A DNA stretch of 64,000 bases from Acanthosepion esculentum (GCA_964036315.1 OZ038500.1:58974446-59038445); one strand, 5' to 3'. Counted from the stretch's first letter, positions 19,330 to 31,049 are shown. The notes: generated from the letters alone by a model not told the origin. Program-made: numbers and translations.

Positions 19330-20488
19330 GTGTAGTAACTAGAAATTTAATTTAAATTAGAGTCTCATTTCAATTTCACTTGCTTATCATTACGACGCCC
19401 ATGGAAGTATTCCAGGATCGCTAGGAAGTAACGCCGATGGGGAAATAAGTTTAAGCCTCCAGCGAGAGATTTAAATGGCCATCAGTTTTTTTTCTCGGGA
19501 TGTCTGCCTCTCTGCGAAAGCTGCATTATCGACTAGATCACGAGTACTATCAGATAAGGCAGCTCATACATAGCTTACATTAAAATCAACTTCCTTTGGC
19601 AAGGAAATAAATGTGAAATAAAATTAGCGATAAATTTCGACATTCGCTTTCTCCGTTTTACTATATTTTTTTTTTCTGGCTTATTTTTTTTTACATATAT
19701 ATTTTTTTAGTGGAGCGGATAAAAACAGCGACAACTTAAAACTTGGTTTTCAGACACTATTTCTCAATTTTTGGGGGTACAACTTCCAGATTGGCATTCT
19801 GCAATCATGAGAAAAAGGTATGACTTTCGGAAATCAAGCGCTGTTAAGTATTAATATTTTTCTCTTATTCTCATAATATTTTTATTACAACTTTCAGGTG
19901 TCGTTATTATACGTTCGGGGAATAACCATTCATATCAATTAGGAGGAAAATATATAGATTTTGACTCTCGCCTTCTCTGCTTAGCTACATTTCTTTTTCC
20001 TTTTGGTTGTTGTTTTTATGGGGTGGATCATAATAACGATAACTTTAAAAAAGCCTCCAACTTTTGGTTGTTAAATGAAATCATTTAAAACCAGAGTTTC
20101 ACTATGGCAGTCTCTTGATTCCATACTTTTTTGTTTAATTTCTAAACGCGATAAACACTCCAATTTCCTGCCAATTCACAAGGTTAAATATCATTTTAAA
20201 ATCTTACTTTAGGTCAGTGTATTTGGAGCTGTTTATACATATAACAATACCCGTATGTAAATATGAGCGTGGGTAAGTAATTAGCATGATGAAATTAAAA
20301 AAAAAGTGTGCCAATGTCTTATTAAGGTTTTTTGCTTTTCGGGCTTTTCCGATGCCAGTTATAATACAAGATACTGCAAGACTTTCGATAGCGAATAGAA
20401 TGCAAGATTTGATCAGTTTTATAATAAAGTTAATTATTTAAATAGAAATTCAATTTTGAAAACCTTTCATTGCTATGAGGAAAAAGCG
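19330..20488. other. Unassigned AT-rich DNA
   Basis: No coding signature. Two loosely similar blocks (about 19700-19880 and 20000-20110) share GATAACTTAAAA or GACAACTTAAAA and CAACTTTTGG- or CAACTTCCAG-type motifs, perhaps an eroded repeat. Confidence 0.4.
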
Positions 20489-20514
20489 ATTAATTATGAT
20501 GGTGTAGCTCTTCT

Positions 20515-20774
20515 GTTAACGGTGAGGAAAAATAAAAGGTGGAAGAAGAAGAAGAAGAAGAAGAAGAAGAAGAAGAAGAAGAAGAAGAAGAAGAAGAAGA
20601 AGAAGAAAAGATGAAAAAGAGTGTAAAGAAGAAAAGATGAAAAGAGTGTGACGAAGAAAGAAGAAGCAAAGGGAGAAGAAGAAGGAAAAGATGGAATGAT
20701 AATAATAATAATAATAATAATAATAATATAGACAGTAGAAAAGAAGAGGAAGAAGAAGTAGAAAAAGAAGAAAA

Positions 20775-20841
<67 letters not shown>

Positions 20842-21017
20842 CGTCGATGATGATGATGAAGAGGGAAAAGGAACACATGGAGGAGAAGAAAAAGTAAAGA
20901 CAGATGAAGAATAAAAGAATCATGGTGAGACGAATGGAAAGAAGAAGTAGAAGAAAAAGATGAAAAAGAGTATGAACAAGAACAAGGAAAGATGAGAAAT
21001 GTGTGGCGAGCAAAGAT

Positions 21018-21048
<31 letters not shown>

Positions 21049-22263
21049 AAGAAGAAAAGAAGAAGAAGAATAAAAAGAAAAATAATAAGAAGAAAAGATG
21101 AAAACGAGGCGAAAGATGAGAAATGTGTGAAGAAAAAAAAAAAAATAATAATAATATGAATAATAATAAGAAGAAAAATAATAAGAAGAAAAGTTGAAAA
21201 CGAGGCGAAAGATGAGAAATGTGTGAAGAAAAAAGAATAATAATAATAATAATAATAATATGAATAATAATAATAAGAAAAATAATAATAAGAAAAGATG
21301 GAAACGAGGCGAAAGATGAGAAATGTGTGAAAAAAAAAAGAATAATAATAATAATAATAATATGAATAATAAGAAGAAGAAAAATAATAATAAGAAAAGA
21401 TGAAAACGAGGCGAAAGATGAGAAATGTGTGAAGAAAAAGAATAATAATAATGATAATAATAATATGAATAATAATAAGAAGAAAAATAATAAGAAGAAA
21501 AGATGAAAACGAGGCGAAAGATGAGAAATGTGTGAAGAAAAAGAATAATAATAATGATAATAATAATATGAATAATAAGAAGAAGAAAAATAAGAAGAAG
21601 AAAAGATGAAAACGAGGCGAAAGATGAGAAATATGTGAAGAAAAAAGAATAATAATAATAATAATATGAATAATAATAATAAGAAAAATAATAAGAAGAA
21701 AAGATGAAAACGTGGCGAAAGATGAGAAATGTGTGAAGAAAAAAGAATAATAATAATAATAATAATAATATGAATAATAATAATAAGAAAAATAATAAGA
21801 AGAAAAGATGAAAACGAGGCGAAAGATGAGAAATATGTGAAGAAAAAAGAATAATAATAATAATAGTAATAATAATAATATGAATAATAATAAAAAGAAA
21901 AATAAGAAGAAAAGATGAAAACGAGGCGAAAGATGAGAAATATGTGAAGAAAAAAGAATAATAATAATAATAATAATATGAATAATAATAAGAAGAAAAA
22001 TAATAAGTTGAAAAGATGAAAACGAGGCGAAAGATGAGAAATATGTGAAGAAAAAAGAATAATAATAATAATAATAATATGAATAAAAATAAAAAGAAAA
22101 ATAATAAGAAGAAAAGATGAAAACGAGGCGAAAGATGAGAAATATGTGAAGAAAAAAGAATAATAATAATAATAATAATAATAATATGAATAATAAGAAG
22201 AAGAAAAATAATAAGAAGAAAAGATGAAAACGAGGCGAAAGATGAGAAATGTGTGAAAAAAAA

Positions 22264-22295
<32 letters not shown>

Positions 22296-22375
22296 TGAAT
22301 AATAATATGAATAATAATAAGAAAAATAATAAGAAGAAAAGATGAAAACTAGGCGAAGAAAAAGGAAGAGTAATG

Positions 22376-22454
<79 letters not shown>

Positions 22455-22510
22455 GAAAAAGTTGTTCAAAACAAGAAGAAAGAAGAAGGTGGAGGGAGAA
22501 GATAAGGATG
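20515..22510. repeat. 2-kb purine-rich satellite block
   Basis: Plus strand is almost free of C and built from GAA/AAG, AAT and GAT repeats: (GAA)n about 20543-20608, (AAT)n about 20698-20729, (GAT)n about 20775-20842, (GAA)n about 21019-21060, (AAT)n 22375-22452. The long minus-strand frames across it (688 and 599 codons) are artefacts of this composition and encode only Phe/Ser/Tyr/Ile/Leu/His runs. (GAA)n stretches can form triplexes. Confidence 0.9.
21095..22360. repeat. Tandem array of ~12-13 units of ~94-107 bp
   Basis: The constant core ACGAGGCGAAAGATGAGAAA occurs about every 100 bp at roughly 21103, 21198, 21304, 21407, 21510, 21614, 21711, 21813, 21922, 22020, 22123 and 22229, with a degenerate last unit near 22347. 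Between the cores are variable (AAT)n and AAG runs, which cause the length differences. One core reads ACGTGGCG. Confidence 0.9.
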
Positions 22511-23412
22511 AAAAAAATAAATAGAATGATGGAGAAAATGACAATAATGAAAGCATCGGTAAAAGAGAAAAAATGTAAAAAATATGTGAAAAGAAAGGAA
22601 AAATTGAACAAATGGCGGATGATAGAAGGCATGGCGATATAAATATAAGACAATGAATAAAAGCGAAGACATTTTGTTAACACTGGGAAAAAGTAAGTAA
22701 TGACAGGTTCAAGAATCACAAATATAATGATGACGAATGTTTATTAATTTAAAGCGAAATGCAAATTTTACTACTTGCTTCTTCATTATTAATGCCGAGG
22801 GATATTAAATTATGAATTCTACAAGAATTTTAAATATTTATATTTTTAGTCCTCTAGCTTCGATCATTGCTAGCAACAATTTCCTTCTTTTTTTTTTTAG
22901 AATGACATATGTCTTAAAAATTTTGGTCCGTTGTGTAAGCCCGTTCGGAATGAAAGTTTTCAACAACAGTTCTCAACAACACATAAGTCTGAGTCATAAA
23001 AGATTTCCATTTTGGGAACCAATTGAAATGATAAGTGTATCACACTAAATGCTAATCGTACATATGTAAGAATAAATTTGGTGTACACTAACATAACTTT
23101 GTTTGTACACGGCAGCGTACACTGAGGATTAAAAGAAAAGCGCCCGTCTCTTGCATGAAAATACAAGACTGTATACTATAAGAATAACACATAACAAGAA
23201 ATTCGGTTGGTCTGTTCTAAACTAACAGCCATGGTCATCTAACCTTGCCCCAAACGGATTATTACTTTTATTGATCGCCGCAAAACAGTTTGAGGAATAA
23301 TACTTACTTTAATTAAAACGACATTGAAGTTTTCGCCGAAAAAAACCTACGCAGCCTTATTTAAAAAGGATAGACTCATTATATATAATGGTAAATATAT
23401 AAATTAAATAGC
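22511..23412. other. Unassigned AT-rich DNA
   Basis: No gene seen. A few short open frames lack codon or motif support. Confidence 0.4.
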
Positions 23413-23413
23413 A

Positions 23414-23491
<78 letters not shown>
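23413..23491. repeat. (AT)n microsatellite
   Basis: About 78 bp of uninterrupted AT. Confidence 0.95.
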
Positions 23492-23493
<2 letters not shown>

Positions 23494-23651
23494 TACCAGA
23501 GCAACCCGTCTTCGACCGGGTGTTTCATTACTGAGAATTTGTGCCGTTCATTTCGAGCAGTTTAAATTTTAAATCAGCTTAACTGAAAATCAATACTTGG
23601 GTGCAACGGAGGCACATCTCCAAATGGTGGTTTAACAATGTGAATGGAGGT

Positions 23652-23667
23652 GGCCCTGAAAAGGGCC
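23652..23667 (-). other. Histone-type mRNA 3' stem-loop
   Basis: Minus strand GGCCCTTTTCAGGGCC: a 6-bp stem with UUUC loop, the canonical replication-dependent histone form, preceded by AAAAAC and followed by ACCTCC (consensus ACCCA-like). No histone codons are found upstream on that strand (23668-23800), so this is either a 3' remnant of a histone gene or chance. In a real gene it directs non-polyadenylated 3' end formation. Confidence 0.5.
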
Positions 23668-23719
23668 GTTTTTGCGTTCTCAATCTTGCAAGAAGGAACC
23701 CCTTCCATGGACTGTCGTA

Positions 23720-24120
23720 ATAATAATATGCGATAATTTATATTTATAATATTATATTTTTTTATAATTCTAATAATCTTTTGCGTTAGATTTCAACTCT
23801 CTAAATTGATTGTACGCTGTTTTTTACAGGCATTAAATTTTGCCTTAAATTTTTGCGCAACGTGTGAAAAATCAGGTTTTTTATGTGTTTTCAACTTCAA
23901 GGTTGTAATTTTTTCCAGCCAATTTGGACTCAAAATCGGCACGAAAGAATTATCTATCAAACAAAAAAGAATTCACCGAAATCGGATGAAAACTGTGGAA
24001 ACGCATAAACATCCGATCACATACATACACACACTCATTATGAGAATTATTGATATAGATAAAATGCTATTGTCCTTAACAAATTCAGTATAGATTTAGT
24101 TTAATCAACAGCTGCATCTA
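23720..24120. other. Unassigned AT-rich DNA
   Basis: An open frame at 23806-24093 (plus) has no recognisable motif. The stretch TGAAAACTGTGGAAACGCAT lies in unremarkable sequence. Confidence 0.35.
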
Positions 24121-24129
24121 CTGAAAGGA

Positions 24130-24735
24130 GAGTTGGGTCAGTGTGTTGTGCTAGAAATTTTTTTTCTCGTCAGAGTTCATCATGAAGATATACAAATCTA
24201 CCATTCGCCCGTGCATTGAATATTGTTGCCATATCTGGTCTGGAGTTCCTGGTATTCATCTCGTGGTTCTTGACAAAATTCAAAAAAAGATCTGCAATGT
24301 AATCGATCCTGGCCTGGCATTTCCACTTCAGTCACTTTCTCACCGACGTGACGTCCTTCCGTCTTTTCTGCAAATATTTTCCAACTGCCAACTGCTCTGA
24401 CGCGCTTTTTTTCTCTGGTGCCCTGACTGCATGAATTTAAGCGGGTTACTAGACTGGTATCTAGGTCCCACCCATTTACTGTTCAAACAGCTAAAAAACA
24501 TCAGCCACTTCTACTGCAGTGGAAATCCCTTCCGTTTACTTGCTTCATAGATAACTACAATTTTCAAAAATGTAAATGCATAGTCAGTCACCCTCTTCTA
24601 TCTTCTTGAATCCCGTTGATCGTTTGTCCTTTCCTTAATCCTCCCTATTCAGTCTTTTCTTTCACTTTCATTCCGAGTAACCCCCTGCGTACTAGTGACA
24701 TTACCGCCTTGCTTGGGGTGAAATGTTAAAAATAT
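24130..24735 (+). pseudogene. LINE (jockey/CR1-like) 3' portion, plus strand
   Basis: Reads KIYKSTIRPCIEYCCHIWSG (from 24185), GVPGIHLVVLDKIQKKICNV, then SLQSLSHRRDV near 24345 and a frameshifted remainder down to PCVLVTLPPCLG near 24690. The 'IYKSTIRPCIEYCCHIWSG...LDKIQ..I.N' block is characteristic of jockey/CR1-type RT C-terminal regions. The terminus CCGCCTTGCTTGGGGTGAAA (to about 24724) is the same 3' end seen inverted at 85, 2404, 14005, 27870 and 54235. Broken by at least two frameshifts and 5'-truncated. Confidence 0.8.
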
Positions 24736-24827
24736 GATAGGGAAAATGGACGTAGAATAGGCTGTGCTAGGGTTAATTACTCCCAACACCGCAAACTAAT
24801 ACATGACGAAAACATTAATCTAAGAAA

Positions 24828-25575
24828 TTGATTGATTGATTGATCCGTTCTTTACGGTTTATCAACCCTTTGCAGGTTATTTAAAGCCAGAAAATATTTT
24901 TAGATTGTAAGAATATATTTTGGCGATAATAATGGTTTACAAGTCTTACTAATTCCTTCTTTTAATTTCTTCTGCTTAATCAGTAGATTGATTGATTGAT
25001 TCGTTTTTACGGCTTATCAACTCTTTGCAGGTTATTTAAAGCCAGAAAATATTTTTTAGATTGTAAGAATATATTTTGGTGATAATAATGGTTTACAAGT
25101 CTTACTAATTTCTTCTTTTAATTTCTTCTGCTTAATCAGTAGATTGATTGATTGATTCGTTTTTACGGCTTATCAACCCTTTGCAGGTTATTTAAAGCCA
25201 GAAAATATTTTTTAGATTGTAAGGATATATTTTGGCGATAATAATGGTTTACAAGTTTTACTAATTTCTTCTTTTAATTTCTTCTGCTTAATCAGTAGAT
25301 TGATTGATTGATTCGTTTTCTACGGCTTATCAACCCTTTGCGGGTTATTTAAAGCGAGAAAATATTCTTTAGATTGTAAGAATATATTTTGGTGATAATA
25401 ATGGTTTACAAGTCTTACTAATTTCTTCTTTTAATTTCTTCTGCTTAATCAGTAGATTGATTGATTGATTCGTTTTTATGGCTTATCAACCCTTTGCAGG
25501 TTATTTAAAGTCAGAAAATATTTTTAGATTCTAAATTCTATCTTTGGAGATAATAATGATTTTAGTGATAAAATG
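24828..25575 (+). repeat. 156-bp tandem repeat, about 4.7 copies
   Basis: Units begin AGATTGATTGATTGATTCGT at 24985, 25141, 25297 and 25454 (the first, variant, unit at about 24829), giving periods of 156, 156 and 157. Each contains CTTATCAACCC then GCAGGTTATTTAAAGCC and AATGGTTTACAAGTCTTAC. The last unit is truncated and more diverged. An inverted relative of the CTTATCAACCC/TTTAAAGCC part is at 56593-56652, so the sequence also occurs dispersed. Confidence 0.92.
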
Positions 25576-25582
25576 CTTACTA

Positions 25583-25812
25583 ATTTTCCCCAAGGGTATT
25601 TGCGAGTAAGTGAATATAACTCAAAGGGAATTGGAACCCGGCTCTCCCATTAACAAAAATGAGCCATTATCTGTTACACCACCCGCACATCCAAGTTTAC
25701 AGCACCTGGTATTCCAAAGCGACCGGCCATCAAGGTACTGACCAAGCTCGACGTTAGTTAACCGGTGATGGAACCGGTTTTCTAACGTGATATGTCTGTA
25801 AGACCTAAAATC
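25583..25812 (-). mobile_element. tRNA-derived SINE (family G2)
   Basis: Minus strand: box-A-like TGGTGTAACAGATAATGG (about 25678-25661), box-B-like GGGTTCCAATTCC (about 25642-25630), then a body to CAAATACCCTTGGGG at about 25584. The copy at 59253-59492 has the same layout, including the GACCAAGCTCGACGTT-type flank. It abuts the end of the 156-bp array. Confidence 0.6.
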
Positions 25813-27784
25813 TCACAACATATTCTTAAATTGGCCTCGTCTGATCGAAACTTTCGTAACGATGCCTGGGCGCTGTAAATATATGCACAAAACTAAATAT
25901 GGTGTAAGTAGATTACGTAGCGCCAATCGTCCAATTTCTGAGGAATTACACCCTTTAAATCTTATAATTCATAATCCATGATTTTAGCTGAATTTACCAC
26001 CAATCAGCAGGGCATGAAAAACTATTTAATTCTCAAATAAGCCCATATTTTATTTTTATTGCTCTATATACCTTGCCCCTTCGGCTCATAAGTGATCATG
26101 GTTCCCTATACTTTCCTGTACTTTGTAGCTTTTGACTTTTTGTTATATCTCCTAATCCCTGTTCTGTCAACAATTTACACAAGCTCGTTAGCTAGGTTAT
26201 ACACTGATTTTGTCAGTTTTTCTTGCCTTCAGTACGTCCAGTGAGTGTCAAATATTCCAAGTACACTTTCCTCATTATGTGGCCTAGAAATTTCCACCGT
26301 TATTTTAACACATTTTTGTATACACTGTGACCCTTACCCTTTACTCATTCTACTTCGGGTGGTTTCTTATACAAGGTGAACATTATTGTAAAAAAATATG
26401 ATAAGCCTAATTTTTGTTTACATTTTCTCTAAAACTTCTTCATTGCTCACGTGTTCAGTCCATGGTATTCTCAGCATCCTTCTGTAGAACCACATTTCTC
26501 CTGTTGTAAGTCTCTTTATCTGTGACGAGATTGTCTATCATTCAATGCCAAGACCGAGATACCATAACTAAGTTATGAAAGCGATATTGTGTACTGTTCA
26601 TCTTCCAAGTACGATATGTCTACGTACCTTGAAAATCAGCCTTCGAATAGTTGGCAACATTTGATCTGTGCTCGAACACAGATTTTCTGCTCTGAAGGGA
26701 AAAACACAAAAAAAAGACAGCTTTGTATGCCGGTTGTTCCAGATTTAATGTAAGTTTTATGTTTCTATATGTAACAATATTTTTTAAGAATAAAACTTCA
26801 GTCAACATATGGAAAATGATGTATCACCTTTGTTGTGGATTCCGGGATGAAATTCGATATCAATAAATAACAAACGCCAGGAATAGATAAGGAAAAATAA
26901 TGTATTAACGTAATAATACAAACTGGTAATACGGGTTAGTAGATCCAGGAATGCGGGTTAGTAGCACTAATATATATACAGTCTGTGTATTGAAGTATCG
27001 CGGTATGACTCCTTAGTGAGTCTACGTGCTCGCTAACTGTGACGCTTGCTGCCGTCTCTGTGTGTGACTTACTCTACTACTACTGAACTCTACTACTCTT
27101 CTGTCTCGACTCCTTGACTTAACGTACCACTACTCTCCGGGTATTTACTGGCAGTAGTATATGTATACACTGGGTGAGTCCATTTGTGTAAAATCTTAAC
27201 AATCTTCAGCTGTATTTCTTGCTAATTTATATTTATATTTATATATTGAATCCGTATTTAATAGCGACAGAAAAAACCTCCACAATTTAAACTACCATAT
27301 GTGTAGTGCTAATGAACATAGGCAAGTGACAATGGTGTCTTTATCTAGTAAATGTGTTAACATTTTCTTAGGTGCCGTCAGTTACCATCATAACGTGGAC
27401 CACTGAACACTGTACGTTTGCTATTGAAACGTTTTTTTAAAGGCAAGTGAATCTGTAATTGCAACACATGATACACCGGAATGATGCTTTTCTGAGTAAG
27501 AATATCGGTAAAGATGTAGATTGAAAATTTCAGGGCTACAGGTCCAGTATTTAAATGAGAGCCACCGGGAAGATTTCCAAGCACTCGAACTCCAGAAAAT
27601 ATTCCGGATGATGGAAATCTTTGGAAATCGTTTGCAACAATTTATGGCGAACAGAGGCCATCATTTGGAGGATTACAATTTTAAAACGAAATGAGTAAAA
27701 CATCTATAACCCTTTGTTTAAACAACAGTAAATTATTTTTTTTAATTAGCAGCTTACCTTGGGTATATTTTCAATCTTTAAAAT
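25813..27784. other. Unassigned DNA
   Basis: No gene recognised. Weak CTACTA-rich patch at about 27070-27100. The open frames 26620-26808 and 27378-27584 (minus) lack family signatures. Confidence 0.35.
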
Positions 27785-28343
27785 GTGGGAGGTATTTCTG
27801 TCGCGCTATGTATTAACTGTATTTTTGTCAGTTTTCCGGCCTATTAAGTTGTTTTTTTTAAGCTTATCACCCCAAGCAAGGCTGGAAGCCACTAGCACGC
27901 AAGGGGTTACAGAAGGTTTGGAGGAAGAGCAGATAGGAGTGGTAAAGTAGAGGATGTGGAGAAAGATAATGGATCGATCAAGGCAAGGGGGTTACAGAAG
28001 ATTTGGAGCGAGAGCAGATAGGAATGAAAGGTGAAAGGATGTGGAGAAAGATAGTGGATAGATCAAGGCAACTGGAGATGTCGATTGACGTTACACTTAA
28101 ATAGTTGGAGATTGTATTTGTCAGGGAAACAGGAATAAGGAAGGGAGTTCCACATGCGATATGTGCGAGACATGAAGCTATTGGAGTAGAAGAGACGTCT
28201 ACATCTAACAGTTTCAACGCTGAAGGGGTGGGAACGGGATGCCAGCCTCGTGGGACGTTTAAATTCATGAGGCCTAGGTGGGAGGTATTTCTGTCGCGCT
28301 ATGTATTAACTGTATTTTTGTCAGTTTTCAGGCCTATTAAGTT
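27785..28343 (-). mobile_element. LINE insertion with 66-bp target site duplication
   Basis: Direct repeats 27785-27850 and 28278-28343 (66 bp, one mismatch; both start GTGGGAGGTATTTCTGTCGC) flank a 427-bp minus-strand LINE fragment. Its 3' end, at the left, carries an A-run (T8 on the plus strand at about 27851-27859). The fragment contains MWNSLPYSCFPDKYNLQLFK and the family terminus GCTTGGGGTGATAAGCTT. Poly-A, 5' truncation and duplicated target are the marks of target-primed reverse transcription. The near-perfect duplication means it is fairly young. Confidence 0.85.
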
Positions 28344-28955
28344 AAGATGTCAAAAACAGGATTTTCGCAAAATTGATTTCTTGCTTAAGCGTAAACTTAG
28401 TGCAGCCCAAATATTTAGAAACATCAATGATGTTTTGTGCCAAGGTAATGCTAATGCATGAACAATGCAACTTTGGTTTCAGTAATTCTGTTGTGGTGAA
28501 TTCGATCTGAAAGATAATGAAAGACACTAATCCCCGCATAACTTGAAAACTTGCAGGAGAGATAGATGTAATTTCTTTATTGACATTATGATACGCGGTA
28601 ATATCTGAAGATCAGGCGCGGACAAGATCGAACGGGGAAAATATGAAGGCTGACAGACCGATCCTATTTGGAAGACTGTCCTTGTGCCGTCTAAAGTTAA
28701 GCTTAAGAAATGGGAATAATAACTTACCACGCATGCGCCCTGACTGTTTGATCAGATCGGGAAGGAAGCGGCAAATGGCCTCTATGTAGTAAAGTGCCAT
28801 TTACCTTTATAAGAGCCTTTTAGCAGAGGAAGTGAAATTGGGATGGCGCCAAGAAGGCTTGTGGGAGAACATTAACCCTTACTTAAATTAAACTTTTAGA
28901 TGAGAGTTACAGTTTGGAGCTGATTTTAGACAGAAGAAGGACATCAGCTATCCTC
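28344..28955. other. Unassigned DNA
   Basis: No repeat or coding signature identified. The short overlapping minus-strand frames are not supported. Confidence 0.35.
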
Positions 28956-28956
28956 C

Positions 28957-29340
28957 GATATGGAAGTGCCTTCTTTGAATTCGTTATGCATATACAAAGT
29001 CTAAAGAATATACTCGTCTAAAATTAACCATATATGCAAAAACATTCAGTTATTTACATCTTTATTTCCTCCGCTAAGTCAGGCACAAAGCTAAGGGGAA
29101 CTCACTGTGAATTAAACTGACACATGTTAGAAGATAGAAGAGGACACCCACCAGGAATCTGCAGATATGGATGTACTTTCATTGAATTCGTTTTGCATAT
29201 TCAAAGTCTAAAGGAGTACAATATATATTTGTCTAAAATTAACCATATATCCAATTTCCTTACAGGGTTATTTTCCGTCGTTTAATCAAGCACAAAACCA
29301 GAGGGAACTTATTGTGAATAAAATTTACAAAGATTTTTTA
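28957..29340 (+). repeat. ~207-bp tandem duplication
   Basis: GATATGGAAGTGCC at 28957 and GATATGGATGTACT at 29164 start two units. They share GAATTCGTT, CAAAGTCTAAAG, TCTAAAATTAACCATATAT and AGGGGAACT/AGGGAACTT blocks. Diverged at many sites. Confidence 0.75.
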
Positions 29341-30590
29341 TTTTTTATCAATTAAATATTTCATCTGTTCAGATCTGTTCTAACCCTCATCCCCTTTGGG
29401 CCATTGGGGGGTTGGTTGGTTGCACGTAGTCTGGGTTCCCGTCAAGTGTGTCCCTACCAAGAGTTTAAAAAAATCCCGACGGAATCGCTCTCAGAATCAT
29501 TTGACCACGCAAGCCTCTCCAACACGACAAGGAGCGACCATCAGCGCATAAAAAGGGCTACGCATGACGGAGATGATACAGAAGGCGCCACACGCAATTA
29601 TAGCAGTGCGTTGCAGTTTCATAACTCGAGTCTGAATGTTTCATTCCATGTGTGCCGCACAGGGAGGTCATGAAATCAAGTATGTAGGTCACTTCCTGGC
29701 AAGTTGAGGTGCACCATAAACAAATTCAAACCGTTGGCACTTTCTTCTACCCTAATCTTCTGTCATCCCCAACCAAATCTTGCAAAGCCAAACGGCGATA
29801 AGGAATAGAGGACGGGTGTAAGTTTGGAAGCTTCTAGTCCTAAACCTGCAGGATGGCGGCGAATTAAGTCATCAACGCCACCATCATAAAGGAAGCGATC
29901 AGAAAAGTAGAAATTAAATTCTACGATAGGAGATAAAGCCGACCACTAAATAATTATACAGTAAAAGGGCAAAGAACCTCCCAAGATAGAGGGTTACTGA
30001 ATGAGGTTATTGTATGGATATGAGAGGAGATATATGTGCAGATATGTAGGATAGTTAACGATTATTCCTAGACTTATAGCGATAGAGGCTGTTTTGATCA
30101 ATGGATAACACATTTTTTCCTTGTAACGAAACGGCTAATGTTACCATTACCATCCTCGCTCCCATTGAATTTTTGCTGCGGTTATCGGAGTGTACTTATG
30201 CAGTAACAACTTTCAGTGCAAATAAGAGAGGCGATGTTGCGTATAAAGATAGCTTCGGTCACAATGATGGAATTAAGGGCAGGGAGTTGTATGAGGAAGA
30301 CGAAGATGATTGATTGAGATATGATTAAATGATGATTAAAACGAAGATAAAATAAATCCAGAGCAATGGAGTTTTGGATTTGATTGGATTAGAAAAATGA
30401 AGATGACAGTAAATGGAAAACAAAAGGATTTTAATGAACTTAAGTGTTGTCGCTCGGAAATTAATGCGTGAAGGACACACAAAAAATTATCTGTTTGGGA
30501 GTCAGCCAAGCTTTGAATATAAGAGACGCAGGTAAGACTAATGCACTTCTGAAATCATAAAACAACACACGCACAAACGCACACTCGCGC
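29341..30590. other. Unassigned DNA
   Basis: Includes a slightly GC-richer patch (29400-29680) with an 89-codon open frame, and a 70-codon frame at 30101-30313. Neither shows a recognisable domain, signal or splice context, so neither is called. Confidence 0.35.
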
Positions 30591-30599
30591 ACATAAACG

Positions 30600-30615
30600 A
30601 TAGACACACGTACAT

Positions 30616-30648
<33 letters not shown>

Positions 30649-30649
30649 C

Positions 30650-30711
<62 letters not shown>
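30600..30711. repeat. (CA)n(AT)n microsatellite
   Basis: CA-rich part to about 30640, then interrupted AT to 30711, where the foldback begins. Confidence 0.9.
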
Positions 30712-30712
30712 G

Positions 30713-30896
30713 AATAAAAATAGACCACTTTAAGGTTCCATGTAATAAATTATTTCACCACAGCCCTTTTAAAGGATCGCGGATCAACAGACTTGAAAGG
30801 CTGATGATCCACGGTCCTTTAAAAGGGCTGTGGTGAAATGCTTATTTCTTATACTTATTTATTACATGGAACCTTAAAGTGGTCTATTTTTATTTA
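30713..30896. repeat. Long foldback element between (AT)n tracts
   Basis: The left arm from 30713 (AATAAAAATAGACCACTTTA and onward through GGTTCCATGTAATAAA, CACCACAGCCCTTTTAAAGG) is repeated inverted up to 30896. The centre is near 30790 (ACAGACTTGAAAGG). The right arm has an 18-bp insertion (about 30841-30860). Within each arm a 12-bp stem (CCACGGTCCTTT) adds a nested hairpin. The right arm reads CTGATGA-U-stem-U-GAAA, a hammerhead-like order (30801-30850); the left arm has CTGTTGA. Confidence 0.8.
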
Positions 30897-30978
30897 AATT
30901 ATTAGATCTGATTTACATTGCGCTCTCTGGATTTTATTCTCTTTGGGTCTACCCATACGGATTACCTAGATTTTCATA

Positions 30979-30981
<3 letters not shown>

Positions 30982-31042
<61 letters not shown>
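30982..31042. repeat. (AT)n microsatellite
   Basis: About 60 bp of AT directly left of the family C copy. Confidence 0.95.

Positions 31043-31043
<1 letters not shown>

Positions 31044-31049
<6 letters not shown>

Noticed and set aside
20490..22719. 688- and 599-codon open frames on the minus strand
   Set aside because: They translate AAT/AAG/GAT repeats; long frames are expected there because the minus strand has few stop triplets. No domain and only low-complexity residues.
24828..25575. CRISPR-like array
   Set aside because: The 156-bp units are fully repeated with no unique spacers, and the context is animal nuclear DNA. The same applies to the ~100-bp array at 21-22.4 kb.
29404..29673. 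89-codon plus-strand frame as a host exon
   Set aside because: No recognisable domain, no splice context and unremarkable composition.
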